A stretch of 64,000 nucleotides of DNA, from positions 372,001-436,000 of the forward strand of contig JAEULJ010000007.1 of NCBI GenBank assembly GCA_016793865.1, in the 5' to 3' direction. Every line of letters starts with the position of its first letter. Position 1 is the stretch's first letter. The stretch comes from Altererythrobacter sp. (lineage in GTDB: Bacteria > Pseudomonadota > Alphaproteobacteria > Sphingomonadales > Sphingomonadaceae). Below the pieces are notes generated by a model. That model saw nothing but the letters and a program-made list of their open reading frames with translations, searched no databases and had not been told where the DNA came from. This document shows positions 25,530-34,265 of the stretch, piece after piece. A program made the position numbers and the translations under genes.

Positions 25530-26279
25530 GTGGCGCGCCGATCGCCACGCAAACCGCTGCTCTCGCGCAGCCTGGGCAGGTTTCGCTGGGATCGGGGCGT
25601 GCTCATGCTTCTGGTGCTGCTGGCCGCGCTGCTTGCCGGCCGTGCCTGGCTGACGGAGAACCCCGGATACGATCCCTGGGCGCCGCTGGACCTGCGCGAT
25701 CCTCCGGGGTGGGCGACCGCGCGAAAGCTCCAGGCGCTGAAGGACGATGCCGGGGCCTGCCGCGCGGTGCTGGCGCGCTCCGAGGTTGCCTACTCGTCCT
25801 TGCCGGCGGCGGGGGAGGGGGCATGTGCCCGCCCGGACCGTACGCGGCTCGACCGCTATCCCTTCAGCCCTGCCGCCCCGCCCACCACCTGCACGGTCGC
25901 GATCGCCCTGGAATTATGGCGGCGGAACAGCATCGAGCCGCAGGCGCGGGAGATCTTCGGCCAGGGAGTGGCGCGGATCGAGCACTTGGGCGCCTTTTCC
26001 TGCCGCCGGATGTATGGCCGCGACGATGGCCCGTGGAGCGAGCACGCCACCGCCAATGCGGTCGACATCGCCGCAGTGGTGCTCGATGATGGCACTCGCA
26101 TCGGCATGCTGGCGGACTGGAATGGCCAGGATGCGGACAAGGCGCTGTACCTCCGCCGAATCCGCGATGGCGCCTGCCGCGCCTTTTCGACCGTGCTCAG
26201 CCCCGATTACAACGCCGCGCACCGCGATCACCTGCACTTGGACATGGCAGGGCGGGGATGGCGCGGGGCATGCCGGTGA
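25530..26279 (+). CDS. Extensin-like C-terminal domain protein
   Basis: A 249-residue, probably membrane-anchored or exported protein. The GTG at 25530 is two bases after the dnaE2 stop. An Arg-rich N-terminus is followed by one hydrophobic helix (VLMLLVLLAALLAGRAWL, about residues 23-40). The rest is an extensin-like C domain with paired cysteines, HATANAVDIAAVVLDDG, and a final HRDHLHLDMAGRG. The His and Asp residues there resemble the metal site of D-Ala-D-Ala carboxypeptidase-like proteins, so a role in peptidoglycan is plausible but unproven. It could be read through from the SOS operon. It ends four bases from the convergent phoB stop. Confidence 0.82.
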   Translation: MARRSPRKPLLSRSLGRFRWDRGVLMLLVLLAALLAGRAWLTENPGYDPWAPLDLRDPPGWATARKLQALKDDAGACRAVLARSEVAYSSLPAAGEGACARPDRTRLDRYPFSPAAPPTTCTVAIALELWRRNSIEPQAREIFGQGVARIEHLGAFSCRRMYGRDDGPWSEHATANAVDIAAVVLDDGTRIGMLADWNGQDADKALYLRRIRDGACRAFSTVLSPDYNAAHRDHLHLDMAGRGWRGACR

Positions 26280-26283
26280 GTGC

Positions 26284-26994
26284 TCAGGCTTCGAAGGAAT
26301 ATCCCGCCGAACGCACCGTTCGCACCGGATCCTTGCCCCCGGGGACCGACAGCGCGATGCGCAGGCGGCGGATATGGACATCGACCGTACGCAGTTCGAT
26401 CTCGCTCCCCGTGCCCCAGACCCCATCGAGGAGCTGGCTGCGGCTGAACACCCGGCCGGGGCTCTGCATGAAGAATTTCAGCAGCCGGTATTCCGTTGGG
26501 CCAAGCTGGAGCGCCTGTCCCCCGCGCGTGACGCGGTGGGCGACAGGATCGAGCGCAATATCGCCCACCTCAACCGTCTCGCCCGCCAGGGCAGGCCGAA
26601 TGCGGCGCATGACCGCGTTTACCCGCGCCATCAGCTCACGCGGGGAAAACGGCTTGGTCAGGTAATCGTCCGCGCCGGTGTCCAGGCCGCGAATGCGGTC
26701 ATCCTCGGCCTCACGGGCGGTCAGCATGATGATCGGCACATGCGCGGTCGCCTTGTCGCGGCGCAGACGCCGGCAGACCTCGATCCCGCTGGTCCCCTCG
26801 ATCATCCAGTCGAGGATCACCAGATCGGGCGCGTCCTCGGACGCCAGCACCAGGGCTTCATCACCGTCCGGCGTCGCGCGAACGGCGTAGCCTTCGTTAC
26901 GAAAGCGATATTCCAGCAGCTCCAGCAGCGCCGGATCGTCTTCCACGAGAAGCAGTTTTGCCGCGCCCAATTCCATCGCTCCATCTATCGCCAT
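26284..26994 (-). CDS. phoB: Phosphate regulon response regulator PhoB
   Basis: OmpR-family transcription factor activated by PhoR at low phosphate; it binds Pho boxes. The receiver has an N-terminal acidic pair (VEDD), the phospho-acceptor Asp in LVILDWMIEG (residue 62 from this start) and the switch Lys in YLTKPFSP. The C-terminal winged helix has LGPTEYRLLKFFM and RTVDVHIRRLR. The start is unsure: the ATG at 26976 gives the usual Asp position (56) but its GGAG lies only two bases away. It is the last gene of the minus-strand phosphate cluster, 43 bases after phoU. Confidence 0.95.
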   Translation of the reverse strand: MAIDGAMELGAAKLLLVEDDPALLELLEYRFRNEGYAVRATPDGDEALVLASEDAPDLVILDWMIEGTSGIEVCRRLRRDKATAHVPIIMLTAREAEDDRIRGLDTGADDYLTKPFSPRELMARVNAVMRRIRPALAGETVEVGDIALDPVAHRVTRGGQALQLGPTEYRLLKFFMQSPGRVFSRSQLLDGVWGTGSEIELRTVDVHIRRLRIALSVPGGKDPVRTVRSAGYSFEA

Positions 26995-27037
26995 GTTGGC
27001 GGCGGAGTCGATATGACGGCTGCACTACGGTTTCGTG

Positions 27038-27709
27038 TCAGCGTTCCTCGTCCGCCGGATAATGGCCGGTGGCGGCGAAATGGACCATTTCGGCAACATT
27101 GGTGGCGTGATCGCCGATCCGCTCGAGGTTGCGGGCCACGAACAGGAGCTGGGCTGCGCTGGTAATAGTGGCCGGGTTTTCCATCATATAGCTGACCAGA
27201 TTGCGGAAGATGGAATTGTAGAAGGCATCTACGCGCGCGTCCGTGCGGATAACCTCGATCGCCAGATTGGCATCGCGCGCCGCATAGGCGGTGAGGACGT
27301 CGTGGACCATCTCCGCTGCGATTTCCGCCATCGAGGGGAGCAGGGTCAACGGCTCGAAGGTTTTGCGCTTGGCATCGATCTCGCGGCTGGCCTTGGCGAT
27401 GGCCTTGGAATAGTCGCCGATGCGCTCGACCACGCCTGCTATCTTGAGCGCGGCGATCACCTCGCGCAGATCGTCCGCCATCGGCGCGCGCAGCGCGATG
27501 ATACGCACGGCCAGCCGGTCGACCTCGGCCTCCAGCGCGTCGATCTTCTTGTCATCCGCGATGATACGTTCTGCCAGCGCATCGTCGCCTTTGGTGAGTG
27601 CATCGATCGCGTTCTGCACAGCCGCCTCGGCAAGCCCGCCCATCTCGGCGATCAGGCCGCGCAGCCGGGTGATGTCCTCGTCGAAGGCCTTGACCGTATG
27701 CTGTTCCAT
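27038..27709 (-). CDS. phoU: Phosphate transport regulator PhoU
   Basis: A 223-residue, all-helical protein of two tandem PhoU repeats that restrains PhoR signalling through the Pst transporter. The repeats are visible as AAVQNAIDALTKGDDALAE and DVLTAYAARDANLAIEVI. The metal-binding motifs are ERIGDYSKAIA in the first half and LERIGDHATNVAE in the second. The length is normal. It follows pstB by 5 bases and precedes phoB in the same direction, the order commonly seen in alphaproteobacteria. Confidence 0.97.
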   Translation of the reverse strand: MEQHTVKAFDEDITRLRGLIAEMGGLAEAAVQNAIDALTKGDDALAERIIADDKKIDALEAEVDRLAVRIIALRAPMADDLREVIAALKIAGVVERIGDYSKAIAKASREIDAKRKTFEPLTLLPSMAEIAAEMVHDVLTAYAARDANLAIEVIRTDARVDAFYNSIFRNLVSYMMENPATITSAAQLLFVARNLERIGDHATNVAEMVHFAATGHYPADEER

Positions 27710-27714
27710 GGTCC

Positions 27715-28499
<785 letters not shown>

Positions 28500-28506
<7 letters not shown>

Positions 28507-29762
28507 TTCTTCTCGAACCGGTTGCGGAGATAAATGGCAAGCCCATTCATCGCCAGGAGGAACAGGAGCAGCACCACGATCGCGGCGCTGGTGCGCTCCA
28601 CGAAGCCACGATCGACCTCATCGGACCACAGGAATATCTGCACCGGCAGCACGCTCGCGGGGGAGGTGAATCCCTCGGGCGGGGCGGCGATGAAGGCGCG
28701 CATGCCGATCATCAGCAGTGGTGCCGTCTCGCCCAGCGCGCGCGCCATGCCGATGATCGTGCCGGTGAGGATGCCGGGCAGCGCCAGCGGCAGGACATGG
28801 TGGAACACCACCTGAACCGGGCTCGCACCGATGGCCAGTGCGCCATCGCGGATCGAGGGCGGGACCGCCTTTATGGCGTTGCGCCCGGAAATGACGATCA
28901 CAGGCATGGTCATCAGCGCCAGCGTCATGCCCCCGATCAGCGGAGCCGAGCGCAGGTTGGGAAACAGCGCCAGGAACACCGCCAGACCCAGCAGGCCGAA
29001 GATGATGGAAGGGACCGCGGCAAGGTTGTTGATCGACACCTCGATCACATCGGTCCAGCGGTTCCGCGGGGCATATTCCTCCAGGTAGAGCGCCGCCAGC
29101 ACGCCGATGGGGAAGGCGAGCAGCAGCGTAACCAGCATGGTAAGCATGGAGCCCTTGAGCGCCCCCCATACTCCCGCGTGTTGCGCGCTGGTGGCATCGG
29201 AACGGGTAAGGAAGCCGGCATCGAAGTTCTTGGAGAGCTTGCCTTCGGCCACGAGGCGCTGTGCCAGTGCCCGCATCTCGGTTCGGCCTTCACCTTCGAA
29301 GCCTGCGGCAAGGGCACCGTCGGTGGGCAGGTGGAATACGGCAGACCGGCTGGCGAGCGACGGGTCGGCGATCAGCCGAGCGGCAACGTCGCGCCAGGCT
29401 TCGGGATCGACCGCCGCCGCACCTTCGGCCCCGAGCGCCTGCTCCGCGCTCGCGGCGACGATGGCGGGCAGACCCTGCGCCTCCAGTCCCTGCACCGCGC
29501 CCGGTTGGGCCAGCACCGCCGAATCCGCGGAAAGTCCGGAAGCGGCCAGGCCGATTGGAACGGCAGCCTCGACGCGCTGGAAGCCGCCGACACCGTTCCA
29601 CAGCATGGTGCCGAGCAGGAACACAAGCACCGCGACCGAGAACACGACCGCGCCCAGCCCAAGAGCCTTGAAACGGCGTTCGGCCGAATAGCGCTTCTTG
29701 AGGCGGCGCGCGAAGGCATCGCTGCGGGCAAGGGTTGCGGCGGGAGGCTGGGTTTCACTCAT
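28500..29762 (-). CDS. pstA: Phosphate ABC transporter permease PstA
   Basis: Inner-membrane channel subunit of the phosphate importer. The ATG at 29762 overlaps the pstC stop (ATGAGTGA, eight bases). The 420-residue protein is longer than the E. coli one because of an N-terminal extension with one hydrophobic helix ([19 protein letters not shown]) and a periplasmic-looking region, as in alphaproteobacterial PstA. The core has six helices and the permease loop with [20 protein letters not shown]. It ends by overlapping pstB. Confidence 0.96.
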
Positions 29763-31137
29763 AAGCTTCGCGGAACCGTTTGACGACGCGCAGCGCGACG
29801 AAGTTGAGGGCCAGGGTGACCAGGAACAGCACGAAACCAAGCGCGAAGGCGCTGAGCGTGGCGGGATGATCGAAGCTCGCTTCGCCCGTCAACATGGCCA
29901 CGATCTGGACGGTGACGGTGGTCATCGCCTCCAGCGGGTTGGCGGTCAGCCTGGCGGCGGTGGAAGCCGCCATGACCACGATCATGGTTTCGCCGATGGC
30001 GCGGCTGACAGCAAGCATGACGCCGGCCACGATACCCGGGAGCGCGGCTGGAACGAGCACCCGGCGAATGGTTTCGGACCGGGTCGCTCCCAGCGCCAGG
30101 CTGCCGTCGCGCATCGCGGCGGGCACGGCGGCGATGCTGTCGTCTGCCATCGAGGATACGAAGGGGATGATCATCACGCCCATCACCAGCCCCGCGGCCA
30201 GCGCGCTTTCGCTCGACGCGTTGGAAATTCCGGCGGACACCGCGATGTCGCGGATGGCGGGGGCGACTGTCAGAGCAGCGAAATAGCCGTAAACCACCGT
30301 GGGCACGCCGGCGAGGACTTCCAGCGCGGGCTTGATCCAGGTCCGCAGGCGAGGCGGGGCGTATTGGGTGAGGTAGATTGCGCTCATCAGGCCCAGGGGA
30401 ATAGCCACGATCATGGCGATGATCGCCCCGATGTAGAGTGTGCCCCAGAACAGCGGGACGGCACCGTAGCGGCTGGCGTCGGGCATGTCGGCGCTGCTCA
30501 TCGGATCGGGATTCCACGATGTTCCGAACAGGAAATCGAGCGGACCGACCATGCCGAAGAAGCGCAGGGTTTCGAACACCAGGCTGGCGAAGATGCCGAG
30601 CGTGGTCAGGATGGCGACCAGCGAGGCCAGCATCAGCAGCACCATCACCGCGCGCTCCACCCGCGTGCGCGCGGCGAATCCGGGCTTGAGCCGCAGCCAT
30701 GCATAAACGCCGGTCGCGAAGGCGATCAGCAGCGCCACCACCAGACCGATCGTGTCGTATCGCTGCATGGCCGAGCGATAGGGCTCGACCAGCGCGGCCG
30801 CGGCGGGATTGAACACCGCAGGCGCCGCGCCGCTCGCCACGGCACGCGCCTCGGAGAGCACGGTCTGGCGCTGGAAGCCGAAAGTGGGAAGCTGCGCCGC
30901 CGCCGGATCGGCCAGCACCGATTGCATCACCAGCCCGGGCGAGATGGCCGCCCAAAGCGTGATGAACAGCACCATCGGCACCGCCACCCACAGCGCCACG
31001 TACCAGCCGTGATAGCTGGGCAGCGCGGCGAGGCGATCGGTCCCGCTACGGCGGAAGCTCCACGCCTTGGCGCGTGCCGCCAGCCAGCCCGCGAGTCCGA
31101 GGCCAAGCGCGAGAAGGAGGAGAAGCGCCGACGACAC
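29755..31137 (-). CDS. pstC: Phosphate ABC transporter permease PstC
   Basis: Second channel subunit of the phosphate importer. It starts with GTG at 31137, ten bases after pstS. At 460 residues it carries the N-terminal extension typical of the group: two helices with a periplasmic stretch containing LSEARAVASG. The transporter core follows, with the loop SIAAVPAAMRDGSLALGATR. It overlaps pstA at its 3' end, which points to translational coupling. Confidence 0.96.
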   Translation of the reverse strand: MSSALLLLLALGLGLAGWLAARAKAWSFRRSGTDRLAALPSYHGWYVALWVAVPMVLFITLWAAISPGLVMQSVLADPAAAQLPTFGFQRQTVLSEARAVASGAAPAVFNPAAAALVEPYRSAMQRYDTIGLVVALLIAFATGVYAWLRLKPGFAARTRVERAVMVLLMLASLVAILTTLGIFASLVFETLRFFGMVGPLDFLFGTSWNPDPMSSADMPDASRYGAVPLFWGTLYIGAIIAMIVAIPLGLMSAIYLTQYAPPRLRTWIKPALEVLAGVPTVVYGYFAALTVAPAIRDIAVSAGISNASSESALAAGLVMGVMIIPFVSSMADDSIAAVPAAMRDGSLALGATRSETIRRVLVPAALPGIVAGVMLAVSRAIGETMIVVMAASTAARLTANPLEAMTTVTVQIVAMLTGEASFDHPATLSAFALGFVLFLVTLALNFVALRVVKRFREAYE

Positions 31138-31147
31138 GCCAGCGCGC

Positions 31148-32188
31148 CTACTTGAGTTGCGCGCTGTCGAGAAGCGTGAACTCGCTCGCTACCTTGGCGT
31201 TAGCCGCGGCGACATCGGCGGGCGAGGGCACCAGGCCAATCCGCGAAAGCGCCCCGTCCTGGCCCCACATCTTCACCCATTCGGCGAGGTAGTCCTTGAG
31301 GCCCGGAATGGCGTCGAGATGGGCTTTCTTGACATAGATGTAGAGCGGGCGGGCATCGGGATATTTGAACGTCGAGATGTTCTCGTAGGTAGGGGCGACG
31401 CCATCCATCGTCTGCGCCTGGAGGCGATCGGCATTCTCCTCGAGATAGGAATAGCCGAAGATGCCGACTGCGCGCGGATTGTTCTCGATCTTCTGGACGA
31501 TCAGATTGTCCTGCTCCCCCTGGTCGACATAGGCGCCGTCGGAGCGCAGATCGGTACAGACCTTTTCGTATTCTTCCTTGCGGCTGTCCTTCATCGCCTT
31601 GATCGCAGGATCGGCCTCGCAGCCCTTCTGCAGCACCAGTTCCTTCAATGCATCGCGTGTACCGGAGGTGGAGGGCGGGCCGTAAACCAGTATCCGCTCC
31701 GCCGGCAGCGACGGATCGACGTCGCGCCAGGTCTTTGCGGTCTGCGGCTTGCCATAGGGATTGGCGGCCAGAGCCTTGTAAACGATCACCGGCGAGAGGT
31801 TCATCGCGATCCCGCCCTTCGCGGACGCAAAGGCCAGGCCATCGAGCCCGACCTGAATCTCGATCACTTCGGTCACGCCATTGGCCTTGCAGCCTTCCAG
31901 CTCCTGCGCCTTCATCCGGCGCGAGGCATTGGCGATATCCGGCGTGCCGGCTCCAACGCCCGAACAGAACAGCTTGATGCCTCCGCCCGTGCCGGTCGAT
32001 TCGATGATCGGCGCCTTCACCTGCGGATTGGAGCGTGTCAGCGATTCCGCGACAGCCTTGGCGAAGGGAAACACGGTCGAGGAGCCGACCGCACGGATCG
32101 AATCCCGCGTTTCACTGCCAGAGGTTCCACAGCCGGCGAGCGCCAGCGAAGCGGCTGTCGCGGCGAGAAGGGCAAAAGGTTTCTTCAT
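31148..32188 (-). CDS. pstS: Phosphate-binding lipoprotein PstS
   Basis: Periplasmic substrate-binding protein of the phosphate importer. The ATG at 32188 opens a lipoprotein signal, with lipobox LAGC followed by GTSGSET, so it should be lipid-anchored. Binding-site segments are AVGSSTVFPFA near the N-terminus and PPSTSGTRDALKEL in the middle. The 346-residue length fits. A Pho box lies 43 bases upstream of the start codon. Confidence 0.96.
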   Translation of the reverse strand: MKKPFALLAATAASLALAGCGTSGSETRDSIRAVGSSTVFPFAKAVAESLTRSNPQVKAPIIESTGTGGGIKLFCSGVGAGTPDIANASRRMKAQELEGCKANGVTEVIEIQVGLDGLAFASAKGGIAMNLSPVIVYKALAANPYGKPQTAKTWRDVDPSLPAERILVYGPPSTSGTRDALKELVLQKGCEADPAIKAMKDSRKEEYEKVCTDLRSDGAYVDQGEQDNLIVQKIENNPRAVGIFGYSYLEENADRLQAQTMDGVAPTYENISTFKYPDARPLYIYVKKAHLDAIPGLKDYLAEWVKMWGQDGALSRIGLVPSPADVAAANAKVASEFTLLDSAQLK

Positions 32189-32231
32189 GGCGGGAGTTCC
32201 TCGGTTCCTGGCGGCCCCTTGCGGCGGAGCC

Positions 32232-32249
32232 ATGACGGTTTCGTGACGC
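32232..32249 (-). promoter_or_regulatory. Pho box of the pst operon
   Basis: On the minus strand this reads GCGTCAC-GAAA-CCGTCAT, two seven-base direct repeats close to CTGTCAT separated by four bases, the layout of a PhoB site. Confidence 0.8.
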
Positions 32250-32265
32250 GGGCAGATAGAGCGGA

Positions 32266-32943
32266 TCAGAACGACAGCCCGACGCTGGCGGTCGCGACGT
32301 GGTCGGCTTCGTCCGGCCCTCCGGAAACGAAGCGGTACTGGTTGAGATAGCCGACTTCCAACTTCACCGCTGGGGACACCGGAAAGCTGACAGCCGCAGC
32401 CGTCCGAAGCCGATCGAGACCGTCCTTCGACTGGAAGGACGTGTTGTTCAGGTTGAAGAATGCCTCCTCGCTCAGATTGAACGTGGGCGCACCCTTGCCG
32501 CCGAGCGGGATCGCCAGCTTGATATAGGGTCTGGCGCGCCAACCGGTCCCATCGACGCCATCACGCCAGCGTTGTTCGAAACGCAGCCGCGCGCTCAGGG
32601 AGACTGGCCCGATCCGGGCAAAATCATCGATCGCCACCTGCTCGCGGGCGCGCCGCTCCATCACGGTGAAATCGCCTGCGTCGTATTGGGGGTTGTGGGT
32701 ATAGCCGGCCGATACGACCACCTTGCCGGGCAATTTGTAGCCCAGTGCCAATGTGTTCTCTATCTCGTAGAGGCCGCCACGATCATCGCTGAAGCGTACG
32801 AAGAGTTCGTTCTGCACCACCACCTTGTCCGATAGGTCCACCTTGGCGGGGAGCATCAGCCATTGCTGGAAGTCGTCGGCACGGGCAGGTCCGGCGAGGC
32901 CCAGCAGCGCGATCGAAGCGATAAGATATGCGCGATTCGTCAT
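32266..32943 (-). CDS. DUF2490 outer-membrane-like protein in the Pho regulon
   Basis: A 225-residue exported protein of unknown function. The signal peptide ends around LLGLAGPARADD. The mature part is made of alternating strands with aromatic residues (VVVQNELFVRFSD, LALGYKLPGKVVVSAGYTHNP, LSARLRFEQRWRDG) and ends in ASVGLSF with a C-terminal Phe, as expected for an outer-membrane beta barrel of the DUF2490 family. It lies between phoR and pstS with its own Pho box 24 bases ahead of the start codon, so expression at low phosphate is likely. It could be a small pore or a barrel with a lipid role; this is not shown. Confidence 0.82.
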   Translation of the reverse strand: MTNRAYLIASIALLGLAGPARADDFQQWLMLPAKVDLSDKVVVQNELFVRFSDDRGGLYEIENTLALGYKLPGKVVVSAGYTHNPQYDAGDFTVMERRAREQVAIDDFARIGPVSLSARLRFEQRWRDGVDGTGWRARPYIKLAIPLGGKGAPTFNLSEEAFFNLNNTSFQSKDGLDRLRTAAAVSFPVSPAVKLEVGYLNQYRFVSGGPDEADHVATASVGLSF

Positions 32944-32967
32944 CGCCAGCGCCTGTGCTACATTTCG

Positions 32968-32985
32968 ATGACGGTTATGTTACAG
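32968..32985 (-). promoter_or_regulatory. Pho box upstream of the DUF2490 gene
   Basis: On the minus strand this reads CTGTAAC-ATAA-CCGTCAT, 7+4+7 bases close to the PhoB consensus. It directly abuts the phoR stop codon. Confidence 0.75.
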
Positions 32986-34194
32986 TCATTCCCGCATTCC
33001 GTCAGTGCCATCGGACTCTTCCGACAGTCCCGGAAGGCGGACGGTGACCGACGTGCCCCGGCCCTGAGTACTGGCGATATCCAGCTTGCCGCGATGACGC
33101 TCGACGATGTGCTTGACGATCGCAAGCCCAAGTCCGGTTCCGCCCGAAGCGCGGCTACGGCCCGGATCGGTGCGGTAGAAGCGCCGAGTCAGGTGGGGCA
33201 AGTGTTCAGGAGCGATGCCTTCGCCGCGATCGTGAACCGCCAGCTCCACCACAGCGCCCGACGAACGTGCCAGAGAGACATCGACGGCCTCACCCGCGCC
33301 GCCATACTTGAGAGCGTTGTCGACGAGATTGCGGACAAGCTGTTCCAGTTGCTGGGTATCGCCCTGAACGGCGATCCCGGGAGCTATGGCCAGCGACAAG
33401 CGGCTAGGCCCCTCGCTCCCCGCCGCATCGCGGGCAGCGCGCTCCACCAGCACGGAAAGGTCGATCCTGTCGGCCGGCACATCGTGCTTTTCCGCTTCGA
33501 TCCGTGACAGGGACATCAGATCCTCGACCAGCGACTGGAGCCGTCTAGCCTCGCGATGGATGGTTGCCATGAAGCGGGCCCCGATCTCGGGCTCAAGCCC
33601 TCCGTCATCGTCGCGCAGGGTCTCCACATACCCGATGATCGAGGCGAGCGGCGTGCGAAGCTCGTGGCTGGCATTGGCGACGAAGTCGGTATGCGCGCGG
33701 CTGATGTCGGCTTCCGCCGTGCGGTTGACGAGTTCGAACACTGCCACCTGGCCGGAGAGGCGCTTGCGGTTGATGCGCCAGACGTCGCGCCGGCGCACCA
33801 GGCCCGGCACCGTCGCGCCTTCGCTGTCAGCGCTGTCGATCAGCGCCACGGCCTGAGGGTGGCGCAGCGCGATGCGGATGTCCTGGCCCAGGAGGTGAGC
33901 GCCGAACACGGTGCGCGCGGCGGCATTGGCCACGGTCACCCGGTCACGCGTGGTTACGATGACCGGCACTTCGGACAGCTCGAACAGATCCCCCATCTGC
34001 GCTTCGTCCAGCGGCGCGGGGACATGCGCCGTCAGTCGTTCCGGGACCCGCTGCGCGACAAGCCACAGCGAGGCGATCCACAGCACCAGCACCCCCGCAG
34101 CAAGGGCCACGGGAAGGCCATACGCCAGGAGGGCGAGGGCGGCGATGCCCGCGAAGCCAGCGGCACCCCAAGGAAAGCGCGAGGGAGAATCCAT
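32986..34194 (-). CDS. phoR: Phosphate regulon sensor histidine kinase PhoR
   Basis: Membrane kinase that phosphorylates PhoB when phosphate is scarce. The N-terminus has two closely spaced hydrophobic helices with hardly any periplasmic loop, as is usual for PhoR, then a PAS-like region (about 70-155). The phospho-acceptor His177 lies in ASHELRTPL. ATPase motifs are VDNALKYGG, DRGEGI and GGTGLGLAIVKH. The 402-residue length from the ATG at 34194 is normal. I see no good ribosome-binding site, so the start is tentative. It sits ahead of the regulon rather than next to phoB. Confidence 0.95.
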   Translation of the reverse strand: MDSPSRFPWGAAGFAGIAALALLAYGLPVALAAGVLVLWIASLWLVAQRVPERLTAHVPAPLDEAQMGDLFELSEVPVIVTTRDRVTVANAAARTVFGAHLLGQDIRIALRHPQAVALIDSADSEGATVPGLVRRRDVWRINRKRLSGQVAVFELVNRTAEADISRAHTDFVANASHELRTPLASIIGYVETLRDDDGGLEPEIGARFMATIHREARRLQSLVEDLMSLSRIEAEKHDVPADRIDLSVLVERAARDAAGSEGPSRLSLAIAPGIAVQGDTQQLEQLVRNLVDNALKYGGAGEAVDVSLARSSGAVVELAVHDRGEGIAPEHLPHLTRRFYRTDPGRSRASGGTGLGLAIVKHIVERHRGKLDIASTQGRGTSVTVRLPGLSEESDGTDGMRE

Positions 34195-34265
34195 CGCCCG
34201 TGCCGTAGCGACGGGCAAGGAAACCCGCCAGTCGGCTCTATCACTACCGTGAACTGCGATACCGC

